Assembly: GCA_002270565.1 (NCBI GenBank)
Contig: NQMI01000063.1
Location: 163,549-227,548 of the forward strand
Origin: Stenocarpella maydis
Taxonomy: Eukaryota > Ascomycota > Sordariomycetes > Diaporthales > Diaporthaceae
Direction of reading: 5' to 3'
Length of the DNA: 64,000 nucleotides
Both the position numbers and the translations under genes were made by a program. The notes under the pieces are model-generated. The model did no database searches, had not been told where the DNA came from, and saw nothing but the letters and a program-made list of their open reading frames with translations. This document shows positions 21,501 to 31,700 of this stretch, piece after piece. The stretch's first letter is position 1. The number at the start of each line of letters is the position of its first letter.

Positions 21501-23808
21501 TCATATGCAGCACGGACCCGACCTTGGCGGGCGTGGACTCGGGTGCTTGTCTCACACAGCCTTGAAATCTGGAGACAGCCGTGTCAAGTATTAGCTAGTG
21601 CACACGCGTCTGGGGTGGTGATTGGGCGCCCAGGCTCGAGATTAGTATTTCTTGCGTAGCCGGGAGCCTAAGATGCCGCGCACCGCAACATGTGAATGAC
21701 TAGACAGTGCTTGCGTACACGGCTCTGGTGACGCGTGGGAGAGGCCTCGGGGGGGAGGACGGGACAGTGGACCCTCATTCGCGCAATAATAGTGTAATAA
21801 ATGTCGGGTGCGCTCGGCAGCGACTTGGGCATCGGAGAGTTTCTCGGCGGGTGGGTTCCGATGAGATCCCAGCCGAGGTGGGGAGCAGTTTAGGCACGAG
21901 CGGGCATAGTCCCCATTATTAGTGCAAAGACGAGAATTGCGACGATCTGTCGGGCCCGCGTGCCAATGAGTGGCCGCGCCTCGAGCGCCTCTACACGTAA
22001 TGTTCCAGCGTCGCATTTCCCCTGGGGGCCTAGTGTGCACAGCGTTCTATACAGTAGCACCACTGTCCTCTTATTGCTACTGTACGAGTGGGTGGCAGTC
22101 TCACTAATACGCTGGTCCTCGTGAATACTTAGTATATGTAGAGGTAGTTGTTAGTTGACACACCCGCCGAATGTTCCGAGTACCCGCAGATCGTCTGGCA
22201 GTCCGCGTCTCATTTCCTGCACGGTATAAGTTCCATCGTGCCGGAACAAGTCCAGATTTGCCCAGGGGTCCCAAGAACGTCGCCCCAACGGGCGAACCCC
22301 AACTTCCACGTCCAACAAGCCACGCCAAGGGGAATGGCTTTCCGCTACGTCGTGCTCGCCGCCACAGCCACCTCCCCAGAGACAACATGGGCGAGGCCAG
22401 AAAGAGAGTGGGCTCCGCACACGAGACACGTCGTGTAAGACTTTATGCCACCGTGCGTGGGATGACGGGTTTCCGTGTGGTATCGTGGGGCTGCCCATCC
22501 CAAGATCTCCAAATGTTACATGGCAGCTGGAGAATCCTGTGCTTATGTGGGACCTGTTATGGCTGCCCCAGTCTGTGCCTCTTCTTTGACAGCAGCCCAG
22601 GCTAGCCGCGTTGGCGTCCCGCTAGTCAAGGCCGCCAGAGAGCTCGGCGTGAATCTTAAAATCTGGAACTATAACAGCAAGGGGTTTGGAAACATGGTCC
22701 CTCCCTGCGGTTTTATACCCGGTAGAAGCCACCCAATTTGCCTCGAGCACCTCCCCCCCCCACCACAGACTGCGAGATGGAAGATTCCCTCGCCCTCTGC
22801 TGGCCGTGGTGGGGTGTTTCCTACGTAGCTTCTACACTGCACTACAGTAAAGTTCCCGGTCGCATTTTGCCGGGAAGCCCATACCCTTCCAGGTACAGTG
22901 CTGCGGTGACTGCGAAACCCCTACTTTTGCCCCTGCTTTCTTGCCGCATCGTATCGAATAATGTCACCCACCTAGGCCATGCTGGAGGCTCCCTCCTCTC
23001 GGCCAATCGAAGTTCTAGACCATATGCCTCATTTCCTGACGGTGAAGCCAGGGGACCAGTCCGCTTCCTGACCTCTGGGGTATTGTTCGCCCTCGCGGCC
23101 ACGGGCTGAAGATCTCAGCATCTCTCAGCCGGGTATGGCATCTGGTGCGCCGGTCTAACAGGTCAGCGTGCGCAACAGTCTAACGGGCCAGCAGATCCCC
23201 ATCCAAAAGAGCTCCCAGGTCTCAACTCTGTTTCGCAGATCTAGCACTCGACGTGAGCGCATTTTGCAGGGGCCCGGGTCGACATGCATAACCTGGACAG
23301 GGTTAGCAGACGGTCAAGCGAGAGTAGGAAGCCCCTGACTGGCCTTGGTACCTGATGTCCACCCGGGCACTTTTTGTTTGGATCCGGTGAGTGGGTTCGC
23401 ACTTCCTATACGCGGACTAGCACGATGCAGCGAAGGTATGTATGTATCCTGCATCGAGATATGAAATATATCCATGGGCCCTGTCTGGGGTGTCGTCCTG
23501 TCCAGCGCCGTGCTTTTTTCCTCAACCGTGATCGGACCAGGTTCGGCCGAGCAATTTATATTGACCTAATTTACAACCCTTCACAGGGCTGCCTGTCCGT
23601 CTGACCCTACCAGACCACCCACTCTTTTATGTGACTCGATATATCTGGGGGGATCTCCACGCCCGGCAGTCGTAGACCTACGGTTCACCCAAGGCCGCAA
23701 CCGAACCAGCCGGGACAGGTCCTACGAGAGAGAGAGAGAGAGAGAGAGAGGGCCGAAAGGGAAGACAAAACACAGCTCGGGGCTGCCATCACAGCAAGCA
23801 GCTTCACC
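18528..23808. other. 5.3-kb gene-poor stretch
   Basis: No gene could be supported on either strand. Open frames of up to about 234 codons (20955-21659 + and overlapping minus-strand frames) lie in GC-rich, homopolymer-containing sequence (C and G runs near 21160 and 21310) and overlap each other without recognisable motifs. A minus-strand T-arm-like sequence occurs near 20620. Just before the next gene there is an (AG)n tract. The stretch could hold long non-coding RNA or regulatory sequence, but nothing specific is visible. Confidence 0.45.
23725..23750 (+). repeat. (AG)n dinucleotide tract
   Basis: About 13 AG units, roughly 60 bp upstream of the start codon of the rhodopsin-domain gene, so it probably lies in its 5' leader or core promoter. 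Confidence 0.9.
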
Positions 23809-25188
23809 ATGTCGAACATTGGGGGATCGGGGCCGATGGAGGTCGACCACTCCCTCGACGGGCAGTCAAAGGTCACCTTCATCGTCTCCATCCTGAGCCT
23901 GGCGACCGTCATCTCCACCACGGTCGTCGTCCTGCGCTGCTTCACCCGCTCCCGCATCCTGCGGACGTTCGGGCCAGAGGACGCGGTGATGGCCGTCGCA
24001 CAGGTGCTCACCATAGGCACAGCCGTAGCAATCGGGCTAGGTATGTCACGTCTCGGATCAGCCTCGAGGCCTGCTCCCCTTGGGCCATGGCATGTCCATC
24101 TATGCCCTTGGTATATCATCACAAAGTAACGAGTCTGTTTTCTCTGATGCCGTTTTTCCCACAAACAGAAACACAATGGGGGCTGGGCCGCCACGCCTGG
24201 CTGATGCTCCCGGAGGACTACACGCCGTACATGAAGGCCTTCTACACCTCCGTCGTCGTGTACAACGTCGCGACCTGCGTGGTCAAGATCTCGATCCTGA
24301 TGCAGTACCGCCGCATCTTCACCGGCCCCGCCATGCAGAGGCTCACGGCGGGCGTGCTCGTCTTCGAGGGCGCCTGGGCGCTGACCCTCTCGGTGCTGCT
24401 GCCCCTGGTGTGCAACCCCGTCGCCGCCTTCTGGGACCGGGGCGCCGCGGGGACGTGCCTCGACCAGCTCGCCATCTGGTACGTCATGGCGTCCATCAAC
24501 CTGGTCTCGGACTTTGTCATCTTCAGCATGCCGCTGCCGGTCATCAAGAGCCTGCAGCTGCCCAAGAGGCAGAAGATCATGCTCATGGGCGTCTTCGGCC
24601 TCGGTTTCCTGTGAGTCTTGCCATGGTTTCACCGTTGCGGGTGCGCCGGCACGGGGTTTGCTAAGTGTTTTTGCTCGCAGCACGTGTATCATCTCCGTCT
24701 ACCGCATCCAGACCCTCAAGGTCGCGGCGGACTCGACCGACCCGACCTGGGACAACACGGACGCGGCCGTCTGGTCCTTCATCGAGCTGTCCATCGGCGT
24801 GCTGGCGGCCTGCCTGCCGACGCTGCGGCCGCTGTTCGCGCTCGCCATGCCGCGCTTCTTCAAGTCGACGGCGTCGGGCACGACGGGCCAGTACAACGGC
24901 TTCTACGGCAAGAACACGGCGCGGATCTACAGCAGGCCCAGGACCGGCAACGCCGCGGGCGCCAAGGGCGGCTTCCCGGGGGACGGCGACAGCGACACGG
25001 ACGTGCTGAGGGGGGACGCGACCAGGGGGTCCGGCGGCGCCGGGCTCGAGCTGCCCATCATGTACAACGTGACGGTGACCGGGGGCAACAAGGGGAGCAG
25101 GGAGTCGGAGCTGCAGGCTGCGCGGTGTGGCTCGTTGGCAGGGATCCAGACGACCACTGTTGTTACCCAGAGGGTGGATTCCCTCTAG
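23809..25188 (+). CDS. Rhodopsin-domain 7TM integral membrane protein
   Basis: Exons 23809-24040, 24169-24610 and 24681-25188 give 393 aa. About seven hydrophobic helices are visible. They include FIVSILSLATVISTTVVVLR, a helix ending VLTIGTAVAIGL, a segment with YNVATCVVKISILMQYRRIF, and one around ALTLSVLLPLVCNPVAAFWD with the conserved Cys, followed by CLDQLAIWY. NLVSDFVIFSMPLPVI is the hallmark of the fungal rhodopsin-domain (PTH11-related) family. The last helix is followed by a long polar C-terminal tail rich in Gly, Arg and Asp. These proteins are putative G-protein-coupled receptors or sensors in the plasma membrane; no CFEM domain is present and no ligand can be inferred. Confidence 0.9.
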
Positions 25189-25971
25189 CTGTCTTGATGT
25201 TTAGCAGATACCACAGAGCAATTTACGGCGTCGGTGCGACATTTAGCCAGGTCATGTTGTTACACGTTTAATGATTGTTGCTGGGCATCTCATGAGATGT
25301 GGTCGGAAATACTTAATCGACAGTACCTAGTACTTGTTGCCAGACGGGTAGAGCCAGGGCGGACTGACGCAGCCTGAAGTACACTAATAAATTTTTATTT
25401 TTTAATTTTTAATTTTTTTCTTTTTTTTTAAAAAAAAATAGGGTTTCATTCTAACAGCTCCCGAGCTGTCTTGCTGCTTTTCTTTTCCTTGGCTGACGTG
25501 ATTGACGAAACAAGCAATTGGTGGACGGCGGACTTCAGGACGGTAACAGCCGGTTCTGATCCGGACAGCTCCGGCCCAGGCAGACGCCGCGGTCCCTGGG
25601 GCGATGCCATATCCATGCATGTTACCATGACAGCATCACCGAGCAACGTGAGGCGAGGTCGGACATCCGTGAGGGTACCTCGACAACGTTCAACTGCAGC
25701 ACGTTACACCACATAGCGTAGTACTCCGTAATAGAGTTCGGGGTCGCGGCCAACCACGTGGGACCGCGGGACCGTGTGGCAGCCCGCCGGCAATGGCTGG
25801 AAACAAGCCGCGGATTGTGTCTATCAGAAACTTTGCGGGTCCCGCAGATCAACCCTTGAAACCTCTTACCCCTGATTGTTCCTGAGCACAGCGGGAGAGG
25901 CTCGCAGTGGCATCCAAAAAGGCATTGGTCCTGCCCGGCGACGGTGACACTGACAAGACGATGTAACAAAC

Positions 25972-26694
25972 ATGGGATGTTGTGGGTTCAGGACAAACTC
26001 TAACGAGGCGGTTTCCTCCAGACAAACTTGCCTGTCTGGTGAGGTGTCAGGGTGCTTGGTTCTGCACTGCCGACAGCGCTACCAAACCATACTGGCGGCG
26101 CAGCAAGCCCGGCAGGTAGAATTGGAAACCGACGAGAGTCGACACTGCGACATGAATCCTCTCCTCGCCCTTCTCAAATACAACTACACACTACACCCTC
26201 CCCGGATCCTCTCCACTCCGGTACGGCGCAGTCTGCTTGCTTCAACCCGGAGTACGCCGCACCTGCTGCGTGCCGAAGAAACACGGCCAGTCCAAGTGGA
26301 GACCGATGCCCAAAGGCTAGACTCAACACACACTGATCCACTTAGTGTAGTCGTCACGTCACACAGGATGTTTCCAAGGGTCCACACAAGCTTTGAACTA
26401 GCACGCAGACCACTGCACGGCGTCGAGGTTAGAATTTACACAGTACGTGGTGTGATTCCAGACACCACATGTTCGGGAGGAGCGGGGTGTAGCTTACGCG
26501 GAGAGAGCCGAGGAACATCTGTTTCTTCTCGGCTGCCGGTGCATGTGCGCTTCTCTCAGGCTTCAAGGTTTTGCGCATCGGCTGATCTGGTAGCCTCGTA
26601 TTCGCTCAGCTGTCGGGCGCACACACGCGCCCCCCGAGCGGTGCCGGCAGTGAAGGCGGATAGCCTCGAATGGAGTGGGCGACTAGCTCTGTAG
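25972..26694 (+). CDS. Unsupported 240-codon open frame
   Basis: The frame opens with MGCCGFRTNSNEAVSSRQTC and stays open for 240 codons in sequence of moderate GC. It has no signal peptide, no membrane segment, no repeat and no motif I recognise, and its codon use does not show the strong third-position GC bias of the neighbours. It may be a chance open frame, an orphan gene or part of a non-coding transcript. It is listed only because of its length. Confidence 0.12.
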   Translation: MGCCGFRTNSNEAVSSRQTCLSGEVSGCLVLHCRQRYQTILAAQQARQVELETDESRHCDMNPLLALLKYNYTLHPPRILSTPVRRSLLASTRSTPHLLRAEETRPVQVETDAQRLDSTHTDPLSVVVTSHRMFPRVHTSFELARRPLHGVEVRIYTVRGVIPDTTCSGGAGCSLRGESRGTSVSSRLPVHVRFSQASRFCASADLVASYSLSCRAHTRAPRAVPAVKADSLEWSGRLAL

Positions 26695-27451
26695 GGCTGC
26701 TCCTCCAGCGCGGCCGCGAGCTTCACCAACATGATGCGACGACGGTCCTGGGATCGATAGGTTGCGCCTAAAGGTCCAGAAGGGCAATGGATCTCAATGT
26801 GGAATGTTGAAAAAAATAGCGCATGCTACACCTTATTCGGAATTATTTTTTAAGCCATGGGCTGATTCTCCGTGCTGTGTTTGAAGTTTGAACAGCTCTG
26901 ACTGCAGACGGCCTTGTCATTTCTTCAAATGTAACCCTTGACCCATCGCAATTTCCCTCTCATAAAGCTCTTATAGTGGAGAGCTAACCTTGATCTCTTG
27001 GAGTTGTTCTCTACTCCATATTTACTTTCCACGCTTCCAGGAGAGGCTAGGGTGAGTCCTAGTTTGAATCTTATTTCATTGCTTTTGAATCTCCTTTATT
27101 TTACCCCTCTCTACTCTTGTTTTCTCTATTATATTTAAAACGAGCCACCCGGAGACCATAGGTAAGCACGTCCTGCCAGAGCCCTCTCCTTCCAAAGGAA
27201 CAGAGGAAGAGGAGGAGCCTCTGACGCGATAGAGGACATCGAGGGAAATAGGGCGAGGAGATAGAAAGGATACCGGAAAAGACAAACTTTCCCGATATAC
27301 AAGACTTGATCAGACAAGACAGAGTAATTATAGAGCAAAAGGGAGTTGATTCTTCTAAGTCGAAATTTTTCAAACCAGCGCGATGGGCCCCCATTTTATA
27401 GCCGGGTCATAGAGCTCGAGTACCATTGCCATGTGCGTTAGGCATTATGTC

Positions 27452-28174
27452 AGAATACGGATATTCGCACATAAAAAAACGGATATTACACATAAAAAAA
27501 ATGGATGGTACACAGGTACCTCCAGCTTGGCGCCAAAACCACTATTATCAAGGTACCTAGGTACCTTTATCCCACAGCGTTACCAGCATCAGCAGCGGTT
27601 GCACTACCACCAACTACTAGTATCGCCAACTCAAAACCATAATATTTTAAGCACACCCACACCACCACCCACATACCACCACTGCTACACACTCAATTGC
27701 AACGCAATTACACGCTCAATTACACTCAATTAGACCACTATAACCAATCAATTAACTTCATAGTTTTCTAAGTTCCGTAGGGCCTATAGCCACTATGGTT
27801 GCTGAGTTGGCCCCCGGAGTTAGGCCCCGGAGGTTGACAATCGATCTACCATTGTGGCTCAAGCCCACTATAGTCCGGCATATATGCCATCGCCACAATA
27901 CCAAAAAAACGTATAATAACCAGATTGGGATGGTTATCAATAGCGAATGAACTGAGCTATAAAAGTATTTGATAATAAAAGGCATTGGTAATATATAGTG
28001 GTTGATAGAAGTTAGGTGCTGGGAGACGCATACAACTAGTTCAAAACACCACGGTTTCAAGTTGGCGATAGTTGGCAATAGGGCGATAATAGACGTGCCC
28101 ACACCAAGCCGGGTGCTTAGTAACTAGTATTTATATGTACCATCCGTTTCTTTATGTGCGAATATCCATATTCT
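27452..28174. mobile_element. 723-bp element with 33-bp terminal inverted repeats
   Basis: Bases 27452-27484 and 28142-28174 are inverted copies matching at 31 of 33 positions (AGAATA, GGATATTCGCACATAAA, AAACGGAT, with one C/T and one A/G difference). On the left the inner part of the repeat is partly duplicated (near 27485-27512). The interior is AT-rich without any long open frame, so the element is non-autonomous (MITE-like) or RIP-decayed. A target-site duplication is not clear in the flanks, so the superfamily is unassigned. Confidence 0.7.
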
Positions 28175-28504
28175 TGTATCAGGGAGTGACCAGCAGAGCG
28201 AAGCCTGCGTAACGGCGGTGGCATTCCTGGGGAACTTATTTTGAAATACAACAATTCCGGACACGGCTATGCGGTTCATTAGCAGACCTGCTCAGACACT
28301 ATTAGGCTGCTCATGCTAGTATCATGCGGTATACCTAGATAGATATCAAACACCTAATGCAAACATGAGCAATTCGAGCAGTACTTATTCTGGTCAAAGA
28401 CTGCCTAGGTAGCGAGGATGATCAAGACAGGTACAATCTCCATCTATTCTATTCCAAACATCTAGACATAACTACTGGGACTCAATTGCGCGCATTTCCC
28501 ACGT

Positions 28505-29281
28505 TCACAGCCTCGCCGTCCAGATTATACCATTGGTCAGCTGTCCCATAAAGTCAGGGTCTTGATATGCTTCATCAAAGTGGCCCAGCGCGGTGTAAAA
28601 CACCCTCCCGCCCTCGAACTCATGGCACCACGCGATGGGATGGTCCGCGCCCATGACGCCCCCATCATAGCTCGTCTCCCTCACGGACAGGAGCACGTGC
28701 ACGCCGTCCTGCGACCTCGGGTTCTCCGCAAAGTTGTACCACTCGTCGTGCCAGACGAACTCGTGCCTGCTCCTCCCCGCGGGTGGGGAAGTCCCGGGGC
28801 CCAGGCGCGAGGCCGCCGCCCCGTCTGACCTCAGGATGGGGTGCTCCGGATCCTCCACCGTGACCGTCCCGTCCTGCGGGGCAGGGTGGTCCGTAAAGAC
28901 ACCCCCGATCATGCGCCCGTACCACTCGCTCGACGGGAGCCCCGTGGACGCGCAGTGGACCCCGACCACCCCGCCCCCGGACCGCACGAACTGCTTCAGC
29001 GCGTCCAGCTGGAGCTCGTTGTCGAAGAACTCGCCTGATGCCTGCAGCAGGACGATGACCTGGTACTGGGCCAGGGTGGCCGGGTTGAACACGATGGCGT
29101 CCTCGGTCGCGTCTACGCTGAACGGCACGTGCGAGTGGTGTGATGAGATGGCGAGGTCCTTCAGCGCGGCGACGCCGGCCTCGATGGACTCGTGGCGATA
29201 GCCGTCTGTGCGACTAAAGACGAGGACGGAGAATCTTGAAGTTGCAGTGCGGGACAGTATGGGAAGGTCTGGTTCGGTCAT
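28505..29281 (-). CDS. ThuA-like domain protein
   Basis: Single exon, 258 aa. The whole protein is one ThuA-like (class I glutamine-amidotransferase-like) domain. Visible are FSVLVFSRTDGYRHESIEAG at the start, VIVLLQASGEFFDNELQLDA, a conserved GGGVVGVHCASTG turn, WYGRMIGGVFTDHP, VWHDEWYNF, DHPIAWCHEFEGGRVFYTAL, and GQLTNGIIWTA at the end. In bacteria the family is linked to trehalose and other sugar utilisation; fungal members may be sugar dehydrogenase or isomerase-like, and the reaction is not settled. No signal peptide, so cytosolic. It sits 5' of a block of carbohydrate-active enzyme genes. Confidence 0.9.
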   Translation of the reverse strand: MTEPDLPILSRTATSRFSVLVFSRTDGYRHESIEAGVAALKDLAISSHHSHVPFSVDATEDAIVFNPATLAQYQVIVLLQASGEFFDNELQLDALKQFVRSGGGVVGVHCASTGLPSSEWYGRMIGGVFTDHPAPQDGTVTVEDPEHPILRSDGAAASRLGPGTSPPAGRSRHEFVWHDEWYNFAENPRSQDGVHVLLSVRETSYDGGVMGADHPIAWCHEFEGGRVFYTALGHFDEAYQDPDFMGQLTNGIIWTARL

Positions 29282-29974
29282 TGTCGGGTCTCGAGCGCTG
29301 TCGTGTGCAGTCTCGAGTTTGCCTGGTTCTCTTTGGCACCAAGTTGTCGCCGGCGCTCATGATAACGGCTGGCTGCTCGTGGAAATACTCGATGACAAGG
29401 GCTTTTAGCAGGTCCTACGACGTCATTGCACCGGTTAGATGGTCACATACCGACTGGCCGGATTCGTTCTAGTGTTGGCCACTACTCGAACAGACCCAAA
29501 TGGTGTTTTCCTCGCGCTTAGTTCCGAAACATTAGCAGGCCTATCGGAGTCCACGGTTTGGCCGCAACCATCTACCGGTGATGATACTCAAAAGAGCCCC
29601 ATGAAGAGCTCTGCCTACTGAGAAATAATATGACACCAGCCCTCAAATTGCCACCGCGTGGGCCATTGAAGCGGACCTTTCGGGAGGATCATGGATGCCC
29701 CTTTTTCATCAGTGCGATCTATAAAAGCCCAGCCTAAGCTCTTGACATCGTCGTCTCCACTCCGGCCGCCTTTCCCACCCAAACTGACACTTTTTACTTT
29801 CTCAACACCTATTTATATAATAAAATCTCTTTAAAAAGGACTTATGCTAATACAATTTTATTCATTAATATATTTTGATTTTCGGTTTAAAAATATTTAT
29901 AGAAAACTATACCTAGAACCCTAGAACTATATCAGACTCAGGGTGTGAGGCGGCCGCAGTGGAGACGGACGGTG
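29282..29974. other. Intergenic with AT-rich patch and orphan TATA element
   Basis: 29720-29727 (+) reads TATAAAAG and is followed by a pyrimidine-rich leader-like sequence, but no plus-strand gene follows. Instead 29800-29935 is an abrupt AT-rich patch. See findings. Confidence 0.4.
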
Positions 29975-30939
29975 TCATGACCAGTAGAAAGACCATATGT
30001 CCACGCCAGCAAAATCATCCTTATACGCCCCCGCCTTGCCCTCCCCGCCCGCGCCCGCACACACGAGCAGCGGCATGAAGTGCTCGGCCCCGTCCCTGGG
30101 GTGGATGTCGTACGCCCGCGGGAACGCCCTCCACCCGACCAGCCTCCCCTCCCTCTCCCGCGGGTCCCGCTCCTGCACGGCGTCCGTCAGCGCGGCGTTG
30201 AACGCGTCCGTGGCCGCCCTGGCCTCCCCCACGGCGGCCCCCGCCATCAGCGGCCGCATGAGCGCGAAGTTGTGCAGGGACGCAAAGCCCGAGCCCACTA
30301 TGGCGACGTTGGAGTCGCGCAGGGCGCACAGCGCCCTGCCCATGCGCACGTGCTCGGCCGGGTCCTCGCTCCGCAGCACCGACAGCTGCACGATGGGGAC
30401 GTCCGCGGCCGGGTTGATGAGCATGAAGGGGATGAAGACGCCGTGGTCCCAGCCGCGCGTGTCGTCGAGCACGGGCCTGAGCCCGGCGCCCTCGAGGGCC
30501 CTCTTGACCTCGCCCGCCACGCCGGGCGACCCCGGCGCGGGGTACTTGAGGTGGTAGGCCTCCCTCGGGAACCCGCCGTAGTCGTAGTACAGCGCGTGTG
30601 AGGCGCCCGAGGAGATGGTCGGCCGGGCCTCGGACCAGTGGGCCGTCACGACGACGATGGCCCTCGGCGCCTCGGGTGTCCCCAGCCTGAGGATCTCGGG
30701 GACGCGTTCCTTGAGGGACTTGACGATGTCGGCGTGCAGCGGGTCTCCCAACACGGGCATCGGACCTGTGAGCCGGTTAGACTTGATGGCCTCATTATGT
30801 GTGGACGAGTTGGTTCGAAGAAAGGCCGGCCTCCCTGCAGCTTACCTCCGCCGTGAGACAGACTGACAACGGCTCCGCGCGTCATTTTCAGAAGTTTTGG
30901 CGCTCCGAGGGTCGTTTTCACCAGGTTCGATATGGACAT
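29975..30939 (-). CDS. DODA-type extradiol aromatic-ring dioxygenase
   Basis: Exons (minus) 30939-30846 and 30765-29975 give 294 aa; the 80-bp intron splits the HGGGPMP motif in phase. The domain is LigB/DODA class III extradiol dioxygenase. SLSHGGGPMPVLGD carries the first metal His, IVVVTAHWSEARPTIS the second conserved His, GWDHGVFIPFMLI the third, and GAEHFMPLLVCAGAG the C-terminal His. The enzyme class opens catechol rings next to the hydroxyls using Fe(II) or Zn(II) and oxygen; plant and fungal relatives act on L-DOPA and similar catechols. It is likely cytosolic. The actual substrate is not inferable. Confidence 0.92.
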
Positions 30940-31700
30940 TGACTGATTGAATCTGCCTTCAAGGTCAGCCCGCAGGCGATACAGCGTCCGACATGCAGCT
31001 GCGGTGCTTTAATACTCTCTCTCGCCCGCTCGGGCTTTCAAATAGGACAGACCACCATCAGGTGTCTGATTGCTGAGCGTTTGTCATCAGGGGTTTCAGC
31101 CGCCGCCTACCGTGCCGCGCTTATATTAGTACTGTGTTGTTGCGCTTCTCCTGCGCGGCATTGACAGTATCCGTATTTCACTTCTTACCTACAGCCGAGA
31201 AAATTCCATGCAATGCTGTTTGATGAACTGCATTCTCTGTTTGTAAGCACACTCATACATACCGTAATAGTAGTGTATCTACCGATCAGGCAATGGTCCA
31301 AGACGATTTAGCAGCCTGCAAACTCCCATCATTGTGTCTGGTCGGCTATCCTGCTTTCATCAAGTGATGCACTTAGTCGTCATTCCAGACAGGACATCGT
31401 GGGTCCCACTCTCCCTTGCTGCCATCTCCCCAAATCAAGAGGAGGAGGTTGGTCCACAGAATAGACCAGAGTAATGCACCCATCCCTATAGTCAAGCAAG
31501 GGTTATGCCCAGGTAGCCGGCCTCATTCTCTTATTTAGCCTTTCATCTGCGGTGGCGGATATCGCACACGGCCGATGAGATAGTTAGACATTATATCAGC
31601 CAGGTTGTCAACAATAACACCAGCCGTGGCATCCTCTGCTCTTCCGGTGCAACCCTTCGTGCCATAGGGTGGGTATAGTTATGCCCCATATAAGATCCCC
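30940..31700. other. Intergenic, no gene seen
   Basis: Region between the dioxygenase start and the 3' end of the beta-mannosidase gene. No open frame with recognisable content. Confidence 0.5.

Larger units (their letters stand above)
25189..28504. other. 3.3-kb gene-poor stretch with repeat remnants
   Basis: 25390-25440 is a poly-T/poly-A run. 27050-27400 is a purine-rich stretch that may be a retroelement leader remnant. 27452-28174 is an inverted-repeat element listed separately. No conserved gene was recognised. Confidence 0.4.

Noticed and set aside
20955..21659. 234-codon plus-strand open frame and overlapping minus-strand frames
   Set aside because: Frames on both strands are open together, composition is low-complexity with C/G runs, and no motif or splice pattern supports a gene.
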